64,000 bases of DNA from CAYNFR01 sp964396595. Lineage in GTDB: Bacteria > Bacteroidota > Bacteroidia > Chitinophagales > Saprospiraceae. Under the pieces are notes generated by a model. That model ran no database searches. It was not told the origin of the DNA and saw nothing but the letters and a program-made list of their open reading frames with translations. How positions within the stretch are numbered: position 1 is the first letter of the stretch; each line of letters begins with the position of its first letter. Position numbers and translations under genes: made by a program. The stretch spans positions 1 to 64,000 of the forward strand of contig CAYNFR010000020.1 of assembly GCA_964396595.1 (NCBI GenBank). The letters are read 5' to 3'. Below are positions 35,304 through 45,117 of the stretch, piece by piece.

Positions 35304-36401
35304 ATGGGTTTAAAATGTGGGATAGTAGGTCTACCCAATGTAGGAAAGTCAACACTTTTTAATGCACTCACCAAGGCTAATGCCTTGGCAGCCAATTATC
35401 CATTTGCTACCAAAGAGCCGAATGTGGGCGTAATTACAGTACCCGATGAGCGACTTGAGAACTTAGCTTCTCTGGTTAATCCACAGAAAATTGTTCCTAC
35501 AACGGTTGATATTGTTGATATCGCAGGTCTGATCAAAGGTGCGAGCAAAGGTGAAGGATTAGGTAATCAATTTCTAGCCAACATAAGAGAAGTCGACGCT
35601 ATCGTACATGTCGTGAGATGCTTCGACAATGGCAATGTAGTACACGTCGACGGTCATGTTGATCCCGTCCGAGATAAAGAAATTATTGACATTGAGCTAT
35701 TGCTCAAAGATATTGACAGTCTAGAAAAAAGATTGGATAAGTTTAAAAAACAAGCTAAAAGTGGTTCAAAAGAGGATAAGCTCGCAGTCGAGTTTGCAGA
35801 ATCATTGCTCGCACATTTGCATGCAGAAAAGCCTGCCAGAAGTTTTGATGTGCCTCAAACCTTGACTCAGCTTTATCAAGAAATGTTCTTATTGACTGCT
35901 AAGCCAGTGCTCTATGTCTGTAATGTTGATGAAAATAGTGCTGCCACCGGCAATCAGTACTCTGCAAGATTAAAGGAACTTGTAAAAGATGAAAATGCTC
36001 AAGTGATGCTGATCTCAGCTGCTATTGAGTCTGAGATCATCATGCTCGAAGATGCAGAAGAAAAGGAACTTTTTTTGTCTGAGATGAACCTCGAACAGCC
36101 AGGTGTCAACAGGCTTATAAGTGCATGTTACTCATTATTGGATCTGATCAGTTACTTCACCGCAGGGGTAAAAGAAGTGCGCGCATGGACGATTAAGCGT
36201 GGGTTTAGTGCACCACAAGCTGCTGGCGTAATTCACTCGGATTTTGAAAAGGGATTTATCCGGGCTGAAGTCATCTCTTATGAAGATTTTGTCAAGTATG
36301 GATCAGAAGCTGCTGTAAAAGAGGCAGGCAAGCTACGTGTCGAAGGTAAAGAATATATTGTAAAAGACGGCGATGTTATGCACTTCAGATTTAATGTGTA
36401 A
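35304..36401 (+). CDS. ychF: Redox-regulated ATPase YchF
   Basis: A 365-residue Obg-related P-loop protein that prefers ATP to GTP and interacts with the ribosome. G1 is GLPNVGKSTLFNAL, G3 is DIAGLIKGASKGEGLGNQFL, the altered G4 is in YVCNVDEN (NVDE instead of NKxD, typical of YchF) and the TGS domain ends EYIVKDGDVMHFRFNV. Length matches the family. Confidence 0.95.
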   Translation: MGLKCGIVGLPNVGKSTLFNALTKANALAANYPFATKEPNVGVITVPDERLENLASLVNPQKIVPTTVDIVDIAGLIKGASKGEGLGNQFLANIREVDAIVHVVRCFDNGNVVHVDGHVDPVRDKEIIDIELLLKDIDSLEKRLDKFKKQAKSGSKEDKLAVEFAESLLAHLHAEKPARSFDVPQTLTQLYQEMFLLTAKPVLYVCNVDENSAATGNQYSARLKELVKDENAQVMLISAAIESEIIMLEDAEEKELFLSEMNLEQPGVNRLISACYSLLDLISYFTAGVKEVRAWTIKRGFSAPQAAGVIHSDFEKGFIRAEVISYEDFVKYGSEAAVKEAGKLRVEGKEYIVKDGDVMHFRFNV

Positions 36402-36454
36402 TCACAAAGGAGACTATTCCACACAATACTTACTGCATAGCATTATCACAAAAC

Positions 36455-39340
36455 CTACTCCTCCGGATCCATGATTATTTCAATATAGTTGTCATAATTG
36501 AAATAGTGAGCAATGGCTTTTCGAATATCCTCACTCGACAAGCGATTAATTTTCTTGTCAAAATTCTCTAGAAGTACTTTCTTGAATTCTGCACCCTGTT
36601 CTTGCTCCCTTATAATGGTATTTAACCAAAAGCGGTTTTCTTTAAGATCTTTAATTCTTGATTGCCGTTGTGTTTCTTTGACTTTAACGAGATCAATTTC
36701 ATTAGGCCCTTCGCTTATTGCTTTGGCAATAACTTGATGAGCTGTAGCCACCAAAGTGTCTGTCATAGGTGGATCAGCATTAAATGAAACCGTAATCGAA
36801 TAGTTCTCGTATGGTTTCTTACTTCCACCCCCTGATATACCCACACCATAAACACCGCCAAGATCCTCACGCATCGCCTCTCTCAACTTGATTCTAAGAT
36901 AATCAATTGCCGATGTCAGTACGTAGGAGTTGTCGTCATCAAACTCAAAGTCACCATGAAACTGCAAGTTTACAGTAGTACGTGGTGCTTGACCACGTTT
37001 TATTCTTTTCTTGAGTCCACCACGAACAGCGCGAATCCCCACATCGTTCCATTTTTCTTTTCGATCAATTACTGGGAGATTGCCGAGATATTTACTAATA
37101 AGCGATTCCATGATTTCTTCATCAAAATTTCCGACAAAGGCAAAAACAAAATCAGAGGCATCGGCAAATCTCTCCTTGTATATTTCAATACTTCTTTCAA
37201 AATTAATACGATCCATGGTTTCAATATTTGGGAAACCCGTACGTGGATGATTATTATAAACTGTTCTGCTGACGAAGTCTGAAAAGAAAAAATTAGGATT
37301 AGACATTAGATTTTGGATAAAACCTTTTTCCTTGGTTATATAAGAGGTGAATGCCTCTTCGTCCACACGCGGATTTTTAAAAAATTGATAAATCATCTGA
37401 AACATTAGCTCTAGATCCTCAGGTGAACTCGAGCCATTAAATCCTTCGCTTAAGCCCGCAACATAAGGGAAAACGGATGCCTTTTTCCCAGCTAGTAATT
37501 TAGTAAGTTGAACTTGGCTAAAGTCCCCGAGCCCTGACTCTCTGATGACACTTGCACAATTAGATGCACTCGGATAATCATGATCACCATACAATGATGT
37601 TCCTCCGTCACTCGTGGCAGTCATCAAAATTTCATCATTCTTGAAGTTTGTTTTTTTGGTATAAACCTTTAATCCACTATTAAATTGATATAAAGTTACT
37701 TCGGCATTTTCCTCCGAGTCATTATCCACATCGACATACTTCATCATAAATGGTCGTAGATCTAAGTTTTCAGAAAAAAATGGTGCTTCAGAAACATCGT
37801 CCTGGTAAGCTGCTACTTGATTATTCTTAACACGATCCAATATCTCTCTGACTTGATTTTCATCAGGCAATGGTGATTGTTCCTTAATAGGTCCTGTAAT
37901 GACGATCACTTGATTTTGATTTCTTATCCACTGCGCCGCAAGAACATTTACATCTGACAACTCAATTGTAGGAAGTAAGTCATCATAGAGTTTAAGCGTC
38001 TGTATCGGACTTGGTATTGGAATTTCTCTTAAAAAATGGCTTACATATCGCATGGCCAATCTGGCTGACTCTGTCTTATCAGATTCCTTGGCGGCTGTTT
38101 CGATTCGTTCTTTTAGCACCATTTTCCCTCTTTCAAGCTCTCCTGCTGTAAATCCATGCTGTAATACACGTTGATTCTCTGTGAGAACAGATTCAAGTGC
38201 GACCAGGGATTTTCCTTCCGGAACAAAAGCAAATGCGCTGTAGGTATCAATATCCCCCACATTGGATCCATAACCTGAAAAAGCAAACATAAATGGCGGA
38301 TCGGCTGTCTGTGTCAGTTCCTGAAGCCTCGCTCCCATCATGGTATTATATAGATTATGGGTGATTGAAGTTCTATAATCTTGTTGATCCCTAACTTTAA
38401 ACTCAGGGTGTTTATATAAAACTTGTACCTGGGTAAAAGAGGCCTCTACATCTCCCACCACGCTGACGAGGGTCTCTTTATGTCCGGGAACAGTAAAGTC
38501 AGGGCGTACCCGTACATCAGATGTAGAGATCGGGATCTCGTTAAACAGTCCTTGAATTTTATCTTCAACAAGGTGTATATCAATATCGCCTACGACCACT
38601 ACGGCCATAAGTTCAGGACGATACCAATCTCTATAATAGCGCTTTAAGGTTTCATAATAAGCCGTATCTATAATGGCAGGCTCACCGATCGGCAGTCTCT
38701 TTGCATATTGAGAACCCTGATACATGATAGGGAAATAGACATTTTGCATCCTTTGATCAGGACTGAGTCGCGACCTCCATTCGGCCGTGATGACACCTCG
38801 CTCTTTGTCAATTTCTTTGTCATCAAATGTAATCTCTGACGCCCATTCCTTCAAGATTAGCACACCTTTATCAAATAGCGCCATACTATCCGTACGGATC
38901 TGTAGCATATATACTGTCTCATCAAATGATGTGTAAGCATTAAGATCAGGTCCAAACCGCGATCCGGTTGTTTCCAGATAATTTACTAACTCGTTTTTTT
39001 CAAAACTCGTAGTACCATTAAAGGCCATATGCTCTACAAAATGCGCCAATCCCTGCTGATCATCATCCTCCACTATCGAGCCCACTTTGACTACCAGGCG
39101 CAGTTCTGCACGATTTTCTGGCTTTCCATTCTTCTGAATATAATAGGTCATACCATTATGCAACTTGCCCATAAGAACATCTTCATTGACAGGTATGGAC
39201 AATACTTCCGAAGCAGCGATTGTAGTGCTAGTGGAAGGTTCCGATGACTTGGGAACAATAATCTGAGACACCTTCGGCGTACAGCCGAAATGAAAAATCA
39301 CAAGAACGAAAGTGTAAAAGAAAGGGATGAAAATTCTCAT
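36455..39340 (-). CDS. M16-family metallopeptidase, lipid-anchored (PqqL-like)
   Basis: A 961-residue zinc protease of the pitrilysin/insulinase type. Lipobox HFGC at the N-terminus (MRIFIPFFYTFVLVIFHFGC) anchors it in the envelope. The inverted zinc motif HFVEHMAFNGT is at about residue 102-112, and the third ligand glutamate lies in KERGVITAEWR. Two more M16 lobes follow, the last one without zinc ligands (FVFAFVGNFDEEIMESLISKYLG). Such proteins clear peptides or cleave imported ones; the exact role is unknown. Confidence 0.93.
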   Translation of the reverse strand: MRIFIPFFYTFVLVIFHFGCTPKVSQIIVPKSSEPSTSTTIAASEVLSIPVNEDVLMGKLHNGMTYYIQKNGKPENRAELRLVVKVGSIVEDDDQQGLAHFVEHMAFNGTTSFEKNELVNYLETTGSRFGPDLNAYTSFDETVYMLQIRTDSMALFDKGVLILKEWASEITFDDKEIDKERGVITAEWRSRLSPDQRMQNVYFPIMYQGSQYAKRLPIGEPAIIDTAYYETLKRYYRDWYRPELMAVVVVGDIDIHLVEDKIQGLFNEIPISTSDVRVRPDFTVPGHKETLVSVVGDVEASFTQVQVLYKHPEFKVRDQQDYRTSITHNLYNTMMGARLQELTQTADPPFMFAFSGYGSNVGDIDTYSAFAFVPEGKSLVALESVLTENQRVLQHGFTAGELERGKMVLKERIETAAKESDKTESARLAMRYVSHFLREIPIPSPIQTLKLYDDLLPTIELSDVNVLAAQWIRNQNQVIVITGPIKEQSPLPDENQVREILDRVKNNQVAAYQDDVSEAPFFSENLDLRPFMMKYVDVDNDSEENAEVTLYQFNSGLKVYTKKTNFKNDEILMTATSDGGTSLYGDHDYPSASNCASVIRESGLGDFSQVQLTKLLAGKKASVFPYVAGLSEGFNGSSSPEDLELMFQMIYQFFKNPRVDEEAFTSYITKEKGFIQNLMSNPNFFFSDFVSRTVYNNHPRTGFPNIETMDRINFERSIEIYKERFADASDFVFAFVGNFDEEIMESLISKYLGNLPVIDRKEKWNDVGIRAVRGGLKKRIKRGQAPRTTVNLQFHGDFEFDDDNSYVLTSAIDYLRIKLREAMREDLGGVYGVGISGGGSKKPYENYSITVSFNADPPMTDTLVATAHQVIAKAISEGPNEIDLVKVKETQRQSRIKDLKENRFWLNTIIREQEQGAEFKKVLLENFDKKINRLSSEDIRKAIAHYFNYDNYIEIIMDPEE

Positions 39341-39667
39341 TTTGTCAATTTTTATGATTCGTAAATTTCGAATTTGTTAAAAAAAAAGTACCACATTGGT
39401 CACATGCATACATGAAATGCAACAATATAGCATCATTGATTTAAATCTAACAACTATTATCCCATAAATAAAATGTTAAAAAAAAAAAAACAGTCAGGAT
39501 TGCATTCCGGGCGATGAAAATTACAAGCACATCAGTTTTTATGACTATAATTTCTCAATTACCTCGGAAGAATAACTACACATGAGATAGAGCTTAATCA
39601 GCAACAATGCGAATGAAGCTATATAATGATCAAGAACAAATTAAAAACGAAATTCGGCTAAATCACT
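39341..39667. other. Gene-free region
   Basis: A run of 13 A residues at 39478-39490 is the only notable feature. No gene, terminator or repeat is visible in either direction between the M16 gene (minus) and the DUF1611 gene (minus). Confidence 0.6.
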
Positions 39668-40735
39668 CTACCCTCGGACGTATTCTTTGATCACATCATA
39701 TAATCCATCCACACCTTCTGCCATGGGTACCACAGCTGGGATACCAAACTCCTCTTGATAACGGTGCGATAGTTCTCTCGCCTTTTCAGGGTGTAGGTAT
39801 TGATTGTAGACAGTGAGTCCAATCACTTTACTTCCATACTGATGAACAAGCTCAATTTCTTCCGCTATTGTAGGTAAATAAGCTTTGAGATGCTCATAAC
39901 CTTCAAAGAATTCTCGCTCCGGAGCAACTTGCAAAATGACTGATTTCGCATTGCCGGACAATAAAAACTCACTACCACCCGGGCCGGACGGATTGCGCAA
40001 TGCGGATTGACCTTCCAGCAGAATCAATTCAGGATTCTCGGCTTTATCACAAGCTACTATAGATCTCTCGATCTCGCCGGAAATAAAATCATTTAATGTC
40101 GAGTCGAAAATAAAACCATGCTTGTAACCTTGCATCCATCCTGTCTGTCCGGTATATATCATTTCGGTTTTGAGACCTTTGCGATTTGTCATCTTGTATA
40201 TCATTCCACAAGTAGTACGCTTGCCAAGGGCACAATCTACGCCGAGGACAGCTAAAACCTTAGCGCCGATATTGTAAATATCTCCATGCCAAAAATATAG
40301 ATCTTTAATTCCTTTCGGCTTGCGTATGTCTGTGAGTTTTACACCTTTGGTATTCGCAGCAAGAGAGATTACCGGATGCTCACACAGATAATCATGAAGT
40401 CCATTCACAACATCACAACCCTTATCGATAGCTGTTAAAATGTCAGGGACAAAACTATCCGGAAGCAGTCCTCCATGTGTTGCTACACCTATTACCAATG
40501 TCTCAACTTTCTGATCCGGATGAGCCGAGAAGTAAGATTCAACAGATCCATATATCCCTATACCCAATGGTTTGCCATCCATGACCTTCCCCGCATCTTG
40601 ACCGACAAATAAGTTATCTATGACAGCCAATATGTGAAACCGATCTGTGTATCTAAGCAGACCATGGCAAGTCTTAGCATTGACCGTATTAAGCTTCCCA
40701 TGTGTAAGTACCAGTGCGTTTTGCTTGTTCATCAT
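39668..40735 (-). CDS. DUF1611 protein (DgcN-like)
   Basis: A 355-residue cytoplasmic P-loop-like protein. The N-terminal domain (ALVLTHGKLNTVNAKTCHGL) precedes the P-loop-like segment VLAVLGVDCALGKRTTCGMI, then TGQTGWMQGYKHG and LLEGQSALRNPSGPGGSEF, all marks of DUF1611. A member called DgcN is described as a D-glutamate N-acetyltransferase that works with DgcA. The pairing with the enolase-superfamily gene 11 nt upstream supports this (from memory of the family). Confidence 0.8.
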   Translation of the reverse strand: MMNKQNALVLTHGKLNTVNAKTCHGLLRYTDRFHILAVIDNLFVGQDAGKVMDGKPLGIGIYGSVESYFSAHPDQKVETLVIGVATHGGLLPDSFVPDILTAIDKGCDVVNGLHDYLCEHPVISLAANTKGVKLTDIRKPKGIKDLYFWHGDIYNIGAKVLAVLGVDCALGKRTTCGMIYKMTNRKGLKTEMIYTGQTGWMQGYKHGFIFDSTLNDFISGEIERSIVACDKAENPELILLEGQSALRNPSGPGGSEFLLSGNAKSVILQVAPEREFFEGYEHLKAYLPTIAEEIELVHQYGSKVIGLTVYNQYLHPEKARELSHRYQEEFGIPAVVPMAEGVDGLYDVIKEYVRG

Positions 40736-40746
40736 TTATCAATTGG

Positions 40747-41820
40747 TTAGATTATAGGGCTTACGCCCAATCCGGGGTTATCTAAAACAGGATACATGAC
40801 ACCATCCTTCAATACAAATCCACCATTCACAATATCTCTCGCTAAATCGAAGCTGCCATCAAGATCTATATACTTAGTGTTAGCACAACTTAACGCACTA
40901 TGCAGTGCTGCCGCAATGCTTATTTTACTTTCATCCATACAGCCCCACATAAGACTGATATTTCGCATCTTGGCACAATGGGCTATTATTTGCGACTCCT
41001 GGATGCCGCCACACTTCATTAACTTGATATTGAAAATACCAAATTTCCTCGCTCCTCCAGCAAGGATTACTGCCTCCTTGGATGAATGAAGACTTTCGTC
41101 AGCGGCACACATTTCCCTAATCTCTTCTGAAAGGTCTAGCATCCACTCGTCATAGATCGGCTTAAAGGGTTGCTCAAAAAATTCCACATCATAAGACTTT
41201 GTTTGATTGTAAAAGTCTGTAAATCCTTCTACATCATAGCCTTGGTTAGCATCGACGCGTATGAGCATGCTGTTTTTAACGAGTTCTCTTAGTTTGACAA
41301 ATCGCTCAATGTCCTCCCCTACCGAATGCCCTATTTTTAACTTAATTATTTTAAACCCTGCTTCAAGATATTCCCTTCCTTCTTCGAGGGTTTCTTGAAC
41401 TCCTTTTATCCCAATGGTTATAGAAGTAGGAAGACCTGCGATTTTCTGACCGAGATAACTCACCACCGACACTCCTAAATACTTGCAAAAAGCGTCATGC
41501 AAGGCAATATCTATCGCTGCCAACAATGCGGGACGTTTAAGATATTTTATCCTCGATTCGGCTATGATCTGGCGAAAATTTCGTATATCCCTTCCCACGA
41601 GCCAATCATTTAGCTCATCATTACGAGCATCAAAATCACTATCAAATAACTCTCCCGTAACATGAGCTGAAGGGCTGCCCGCTCCCCATCCGTCGATCCC
41701 ATCTCCGCAATCGATGTGGATGAAAAAATTCTCAATCTTGTCGTGAAGTATATATGTGATCATGTAAGGCCTCGTCAGATCCATATTTTCCTTCCAATAG
41801 CGAACCGCTTTTATCTTCAT
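40747..41820 (-). CDS. Enolase-superfamily epimerase (dipeptide epimerase / DgcA-like)
   Basis: A 357-residue member of the MLE subgroup, with a capping domain and TIM barrel. The catalytic KxK is IIKLKIG, metal ligands are in RVDANQGY, FFEQPF and CAADES, and the second Lys is in NIKLMKCGG. The late barrel motif reads DLDGSFDL, similar to dipeptide epimerases that act on L-Ala-D/L-Glu; DgcA-type enzymes racemise N-acetyl-D-Glu. Sequence alone does not choose between these two. It is upstream of the DUF1611 gene by 11 nt, so the pair shares a transcript; both functions point to cell-wall peptide or D-glutamate salvage. Confidence 0.85.
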   Translation of the reverse strand: MKIKAVRYWKENMDLTRPYMITYILHDKIENFFIHIDCGDGIDGWGAGSPSAHVTGELFDSDFDARNDELNDWLVGRDIRNFRQIIAESRIKYLKRPALLAAIDIALHDAFCKYLGVSVVSYLGQKIAGLPTSITIGIKGVQETLEEGREYLEAGFKIIKLKIGHSVGEDIERFVKLRELVKNSMLIRVDANQGYDVEGFTDFYNQTKSYDVEFFEQPFKPIYDEWMLDLSEEIREMCAADESLHSSKEAVILAGGARKFGIFNIKLMKCGGIQESQIIAHCAKMRNISLMWGCMDESKISIAAALHSALSCANTKYIDLDGSFDLARDIVNGGFVLKDGVMYPVLDNPGLGVSPII

Positions 41821-41856
41821 TCAACTGTGTATATCGTAATAAGTTATAGAGCCATA

Positions 41857-41864
41857 CAAATGTA
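41857..41864 (-). promoter_or_regulatory. Putative -7 element of the epimerase operon
   Basis: The minus strand reads TACATTTG, a match to TAnnTTTG, 37 nt upstream of the ATG at 41820. Confidence 0.4.
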
Positions 41865-42047
41865 AAAAGTACATTTATATTCTTGCCACTGTGTGGGGAG
41901 CAATATTAGTATTATTCCAAAGAATAGACGAGCTAAGAAATGAATTAAGTTCTTGAATATACACCCAATTTGTTCGTTAGAGAAAGCAAACGATAAAATA
42001 GCAGGATTAAACGTCTGTTAGCTAATAAAAATGATCGTATAACTTAC

Positions 42048-42851
42048 CTACATCACTGAATCTTCGAAATGGGCTAATTGTGCCATTATTGCACCGATGC
42101 GACTATCAAATATTGCACCTCTATGACCAGTGTTGTAAAGTGTGACCAAGCTTACTTTATCTGCATAAGTTTGCGCCAATTTCTGAGCACTGTCGTAAGG
42201 TATAACTTCATCCGAAGTACCATGAAGTATCGTGACGTTACACTTCACATTAGCCAAAAAACGCAGGTTATCGAGATTATACCGAACTAGAAAATCTGGA
42301 ACGAACGGCAAAATCCTATTCTTCAAATCAAGGATATTTACATAAGGTGCTACCAATATCAGATGTGAAGGATTATTGACCGAACTAATGTATGAGGCTA
42401 TTCCTGTACCCAGAGAATATCCTGCTACAACTATCTCTCTCTCATCATACGATTTTAACAACACGTCATAGATATCCTGTATATCATCATACAATTCTTG
42501 CAAACTTCGTATCCTACCACCACTCTTGCCATAACCTCTATAATCTACCAATAAAACATCTTTACCATAGCCGGTAAACATATTAGCTTGCCCCTGACAC
42601 CATCTCACATTGCCCCTATTACCATGAAGATAGAGTATGATACCCTTACTATCTTCACCGGATCGAAACAATCCATGTAACTTAACACCATCCCGCATCG
42701 TAAACCATCGCTCTTGTCCAAATCCAAAACGCGCATTCTCCTCAATAGGAATGGGCTTAAACAGTATCTTATCTTGAGCTAGATACAAGAACGAACATCC
42801 CAAGACATATGTCAAAACTAAAAAGATTACAATTTTTTTTATTCTTTGCAT
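42048..42851 (-). CDS. Alpha/beta hydrolase (ABHD13/BEM46-like)
   Basis: A 267-residue membrane-anchored hydrolase. An N-terminal hydrophobic segment (IVIFLVLTYVLGCSFLYLAQ) anchors it; the start is taken at ATG 42851 because the upstream in-frame region has no signal character. The oxyanion segment is YLHGNRGNVRW, the nucleophile is in VAGYSLGTGIA, the Asp is in LHGTSDEVIPY and the His is in YNTGHRGAIF. The substrate is unknown. Confidence 0.85.
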   Translation of the reverse strand: MQRIKKIVIFLVLTYVLGCSFLYLAQDKILFKPIPIEENARFGFGQERWFTMRDGVKLHGLFRSGEDSKGIILYLHGNRGNVRWCQGQANMFTGYGKDVLLVDYRGYGKSGGRIRSLQELYDDIQDIYDVLLKSYDEREIVVAGYSLGTGIASYISSVNNPSHLILVAPYVNILDLKNRILPFVPDFLVRYNLDNLRFLANVKCNVTILHGTSDEVIPYDSAQKLAQTYADKVSLVTLYNTGHRGAIFDSRIGAIMAQLAHFEDSVM

Positions 42852-43045
42852 AGCCTTATTGACTTGACAATCTAACGCACATTTCAGCAATCTTCGTACT
42901 GACAATATCACTTCGTATAAGCGATAATCAGCCATTTGCCAAAAAAGCAATAGACCAATACCTCTATCATGACAATTATTTATTTCGCACATTGTTCTGC
43001 TGACCATTCTCATTCCTTCTATATTGGCGATAAATATTATTTATC

Positions 43046-45076
43046 ATGAGTCACCCTATTTATCCTTTATTGCTTTCGCCGCTTGATCTCGGGTTTACCA
43101 AGCTTAAAAATCGAGTGCTGATGGGATCAATGCACACAGGCTTAGAAGAATCACCAGATGGGTTTAATAGGATGGCTCGGTTTTATGCTGAACGCGCCAG
43201 AGGTCAAGTAGGTCTAATTGTTACCGGGGGCATAGCCCCCAATAAAGAAGGTAATGCGCTGCCATTTGGCAATGCAATGGACAATGAAAAGGAGGCAGAT
43301 AAACACAAGGTTGTTACTCGAGCAGTACATGCCGAAGATGGTAAGATATGTATGCAGATACTTCACGTAGGACGATATGGTTTTAGTGATTACAATGTTT
43401 CCGCGAGTGATACTAAAGCTCCCATTTCACCCTTCCCCGCCAAAGGACTAAGTCCTGAGGGCGTTGAGCGCACCATCAATGATTATGTTAATTGCGCGGC
43501 ACTCGCACAATATGCCGGTTACGATGGCGTCGAGATAATGGGTTCCGAAGGATATCTTATCAATCAATTTATTGTTTCAAAAACAAATCGACGAACAGAC
43601 GAATGGGGCGGCTCGTATGAGAACAGAATCAAGTTTCCTATAGAGATAGTCAAACGTACACGCCAGCGCGTGGGGCCGAACTTCATTATCATTTACAGAC
43701 TTTCTATGCTAGACCTAGTGGCAGATGGCAGCACCTGGGATGAAGTAGTACACTTGGCCAAAGAAATCGAAAAGGTAGGAGCTACCATAATTAACACGGG
43801 TATCGGATGGCATGAAGCAAGAGTGCCCACTATTGCGACAATGGTTCCGAGAGCCGGATTTGCCTGGGTAACAAAAAGATTGATGGGGCATGTTAACATT
43901 CCATTGGTTACGACCAATAGAATAAATATGCCCCATGTAGCCGAGAGTGTGCTGGAGCAAGCTTGTGCTGACATGATCTCGATGGCACGTCCATTTCTGG
44001 CAGATGAAAACTTGGTACTTAAAGCCATAGAAAATCGTCCGGACGAAATTAATACTTGCATTGCCTGCAATCAGGCATGCCTTGATCATACTTTTGAGTT
44101 GAAGGTGTGCTCATGTCTTGTTAATCCTCGAGCATGTCACGAGACATTGCTCAATTACGATCCTGCCTCTCAAATTAAAAAAATCGCTGTCGTCGGAGCG
44201 GGACCCGCAGGGCTTGCGGCCTCTACCGTCCTCGCACAGCGTGGACATCAAGTAGATCTTTATGAGGCCTCTTCACAGATCGGTGGGCAGTTCAATATGG
44301 CGAAGAAAATACCCGGCAAAGAAGAATTTCATGAAACGCTCCGATACTACAAGAAACAAATCGAAATCCATAATGTACAACTCCATCTTGAGCATCGTGT
44401 CACAGCAGAAGAGCTTGTAGCAAAAAATTATGATGAGATCATCACGGCCACTGGTGTCACCGCACGACGTCCCCCAATCCCCGGAGTAGATCATCACAGC
44501 GTACTTACATATCAAGAAGTATTGCATAATAAAAAAATAGTGGGCAGCCGAGTAGCCATTATAGGCGCAGGGGGAATTGGATTTGATGTAGCTGAGTTCT
44601 TATCTACACCAGAAGGAAAGTCGCCTTCCCTCAATGTCGAGCACTTCATGAATGAATGGGGTGTGGACATGCACTATACGCATCCGGGTAGCTTGAAAGC
44701 ACCCGAGCCCGATCCTTCCCCAAGAGAAATATATCTGCTAAAGAGATCGTCCGGCAAACATGGTAAGAACCTCGGTAAAACAACAGGCTGGATTCATCGC
44801 AGCAGCTTACAAATGAAGAATGTAATCCAGCTAGCAAATGTCCAGTATATCAATATTGACGATAGAGGTATTAGGATCAGAATTGGCGAAGATGAACAAA
44901 TTTTGGAAGTCGATAATATCGTATTGTGCGCAGGTCAAGAGTCTGATAAAACGCTTAGTACAGCACTTGATGCCTATGGTATCCGTCATCACATTATAGG
45001 CGGCGCAGATCTGGCTGAAGAACTTGATGCTAAAAGAGCCATCGATCAGGCAAGTAGATTGGCGGCAAATCTATAA
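43046..45076 (+). CDS. fadH: NADPH-dependent 2,4-dienoyl-CoA reductase-like flavoprotein
   Basis: A 676-residue two-domain enzyme of the old-yellow-enzyme type (FadH/trimethylamine dehydrogenase group) that works in unsaturated fatty acid breakdown. The N-terminal FMN barrel begins YPLLLSPLDLGFTKLKNRVLM, with GSMHTGLEESPDG and GSEGYLINQF; the iron-sulfur cysteines are in CIACNQACLDH and VCSCLVNPRACHE; the C-terminal half has VVGAGPAGLAAS and a second nucleotide fold VAIIGAGGIGFDVAEFL. It is divergent from the hydrolase gene. The specific substrate is not certain. Confidence 0.87.
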   Translation: MSHPIYPLLLSPLDLGFTKLKNRVLMGSMHTGLEESPDGFNRMARFYAERARGQVGLIVTGGIAPNKEGNALPFGNAMDNEKEADKHKVVTRAVHAEDGKICMQILHVGRYGFSDYNVSASDTKAPISPFPAKGLSPEGVERTINDYVNCAALAQYAGYDGVEIMGSEGYLINQFIVSKTNRRTDEWGGSYENRIKFPIEIVKRTRQRVGPNFIIIYRLSMLDLVADGSTWDEVVHLAKEIEKVGATIINTGIGWHEARVPTIATMVPRAGFAWVTKRLMGHVNIPLVTTNRINMPHVAESVLEQACADMISMARPFLADENLVLKAIENRPDEINTCIACNQACLDHTFELKVCSCLVNPRACHETLLNYDPASQIKKIAVVGAGPAGLAASTVLAQRGHQVDLYEASSQIGGQFNMAKKIPGKEEFHETLRYYKKQIEIHNVQLHLEHRVTAEELVAKNYDEIITATGVTARRPPIPGVDHHSVLTYQEVLHNKKIVGSRVAIIGAGGIGFDVAEFLSTPEGKSPSLNVEHFMNEWGVDMHYTHPGSLKAPEPDPSPREIYLLKRSSGKHGKNLGKTTGWIHRSSLQMKNVIQLANVQYINIDDRGIRIRIGEDEQILEVDNIVLCAGQESDKTLSTALDAYGIRHHIIGGADLAEELDAKRAIDQASRLAANL

Positions 45077-45093
45077 ACATTAATCAAAAACCA

Positions 45094-45101
45094 TAATTTT
45101 G
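45094..45101 (+). promoter_or_regulatory. Putative -7 element of the metzincin gene
   Basis: TAATTTTG matches TAnnTTTG, 17 nt before ATG 45118 and just after the fadH stop. No -33 TTG at the expected spacing. Confidence 0.4.
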
Positions 45102-45117
45102 AGTTAAATAACAAGTG

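Noticed and set aside
39478..39490. Run of 13 A as a phase-variable tract
   Set aside because: It lies in a gene-free gap more than 130 nt from the nearest start codon and not in a promoter box, so a switching role is unsupported.
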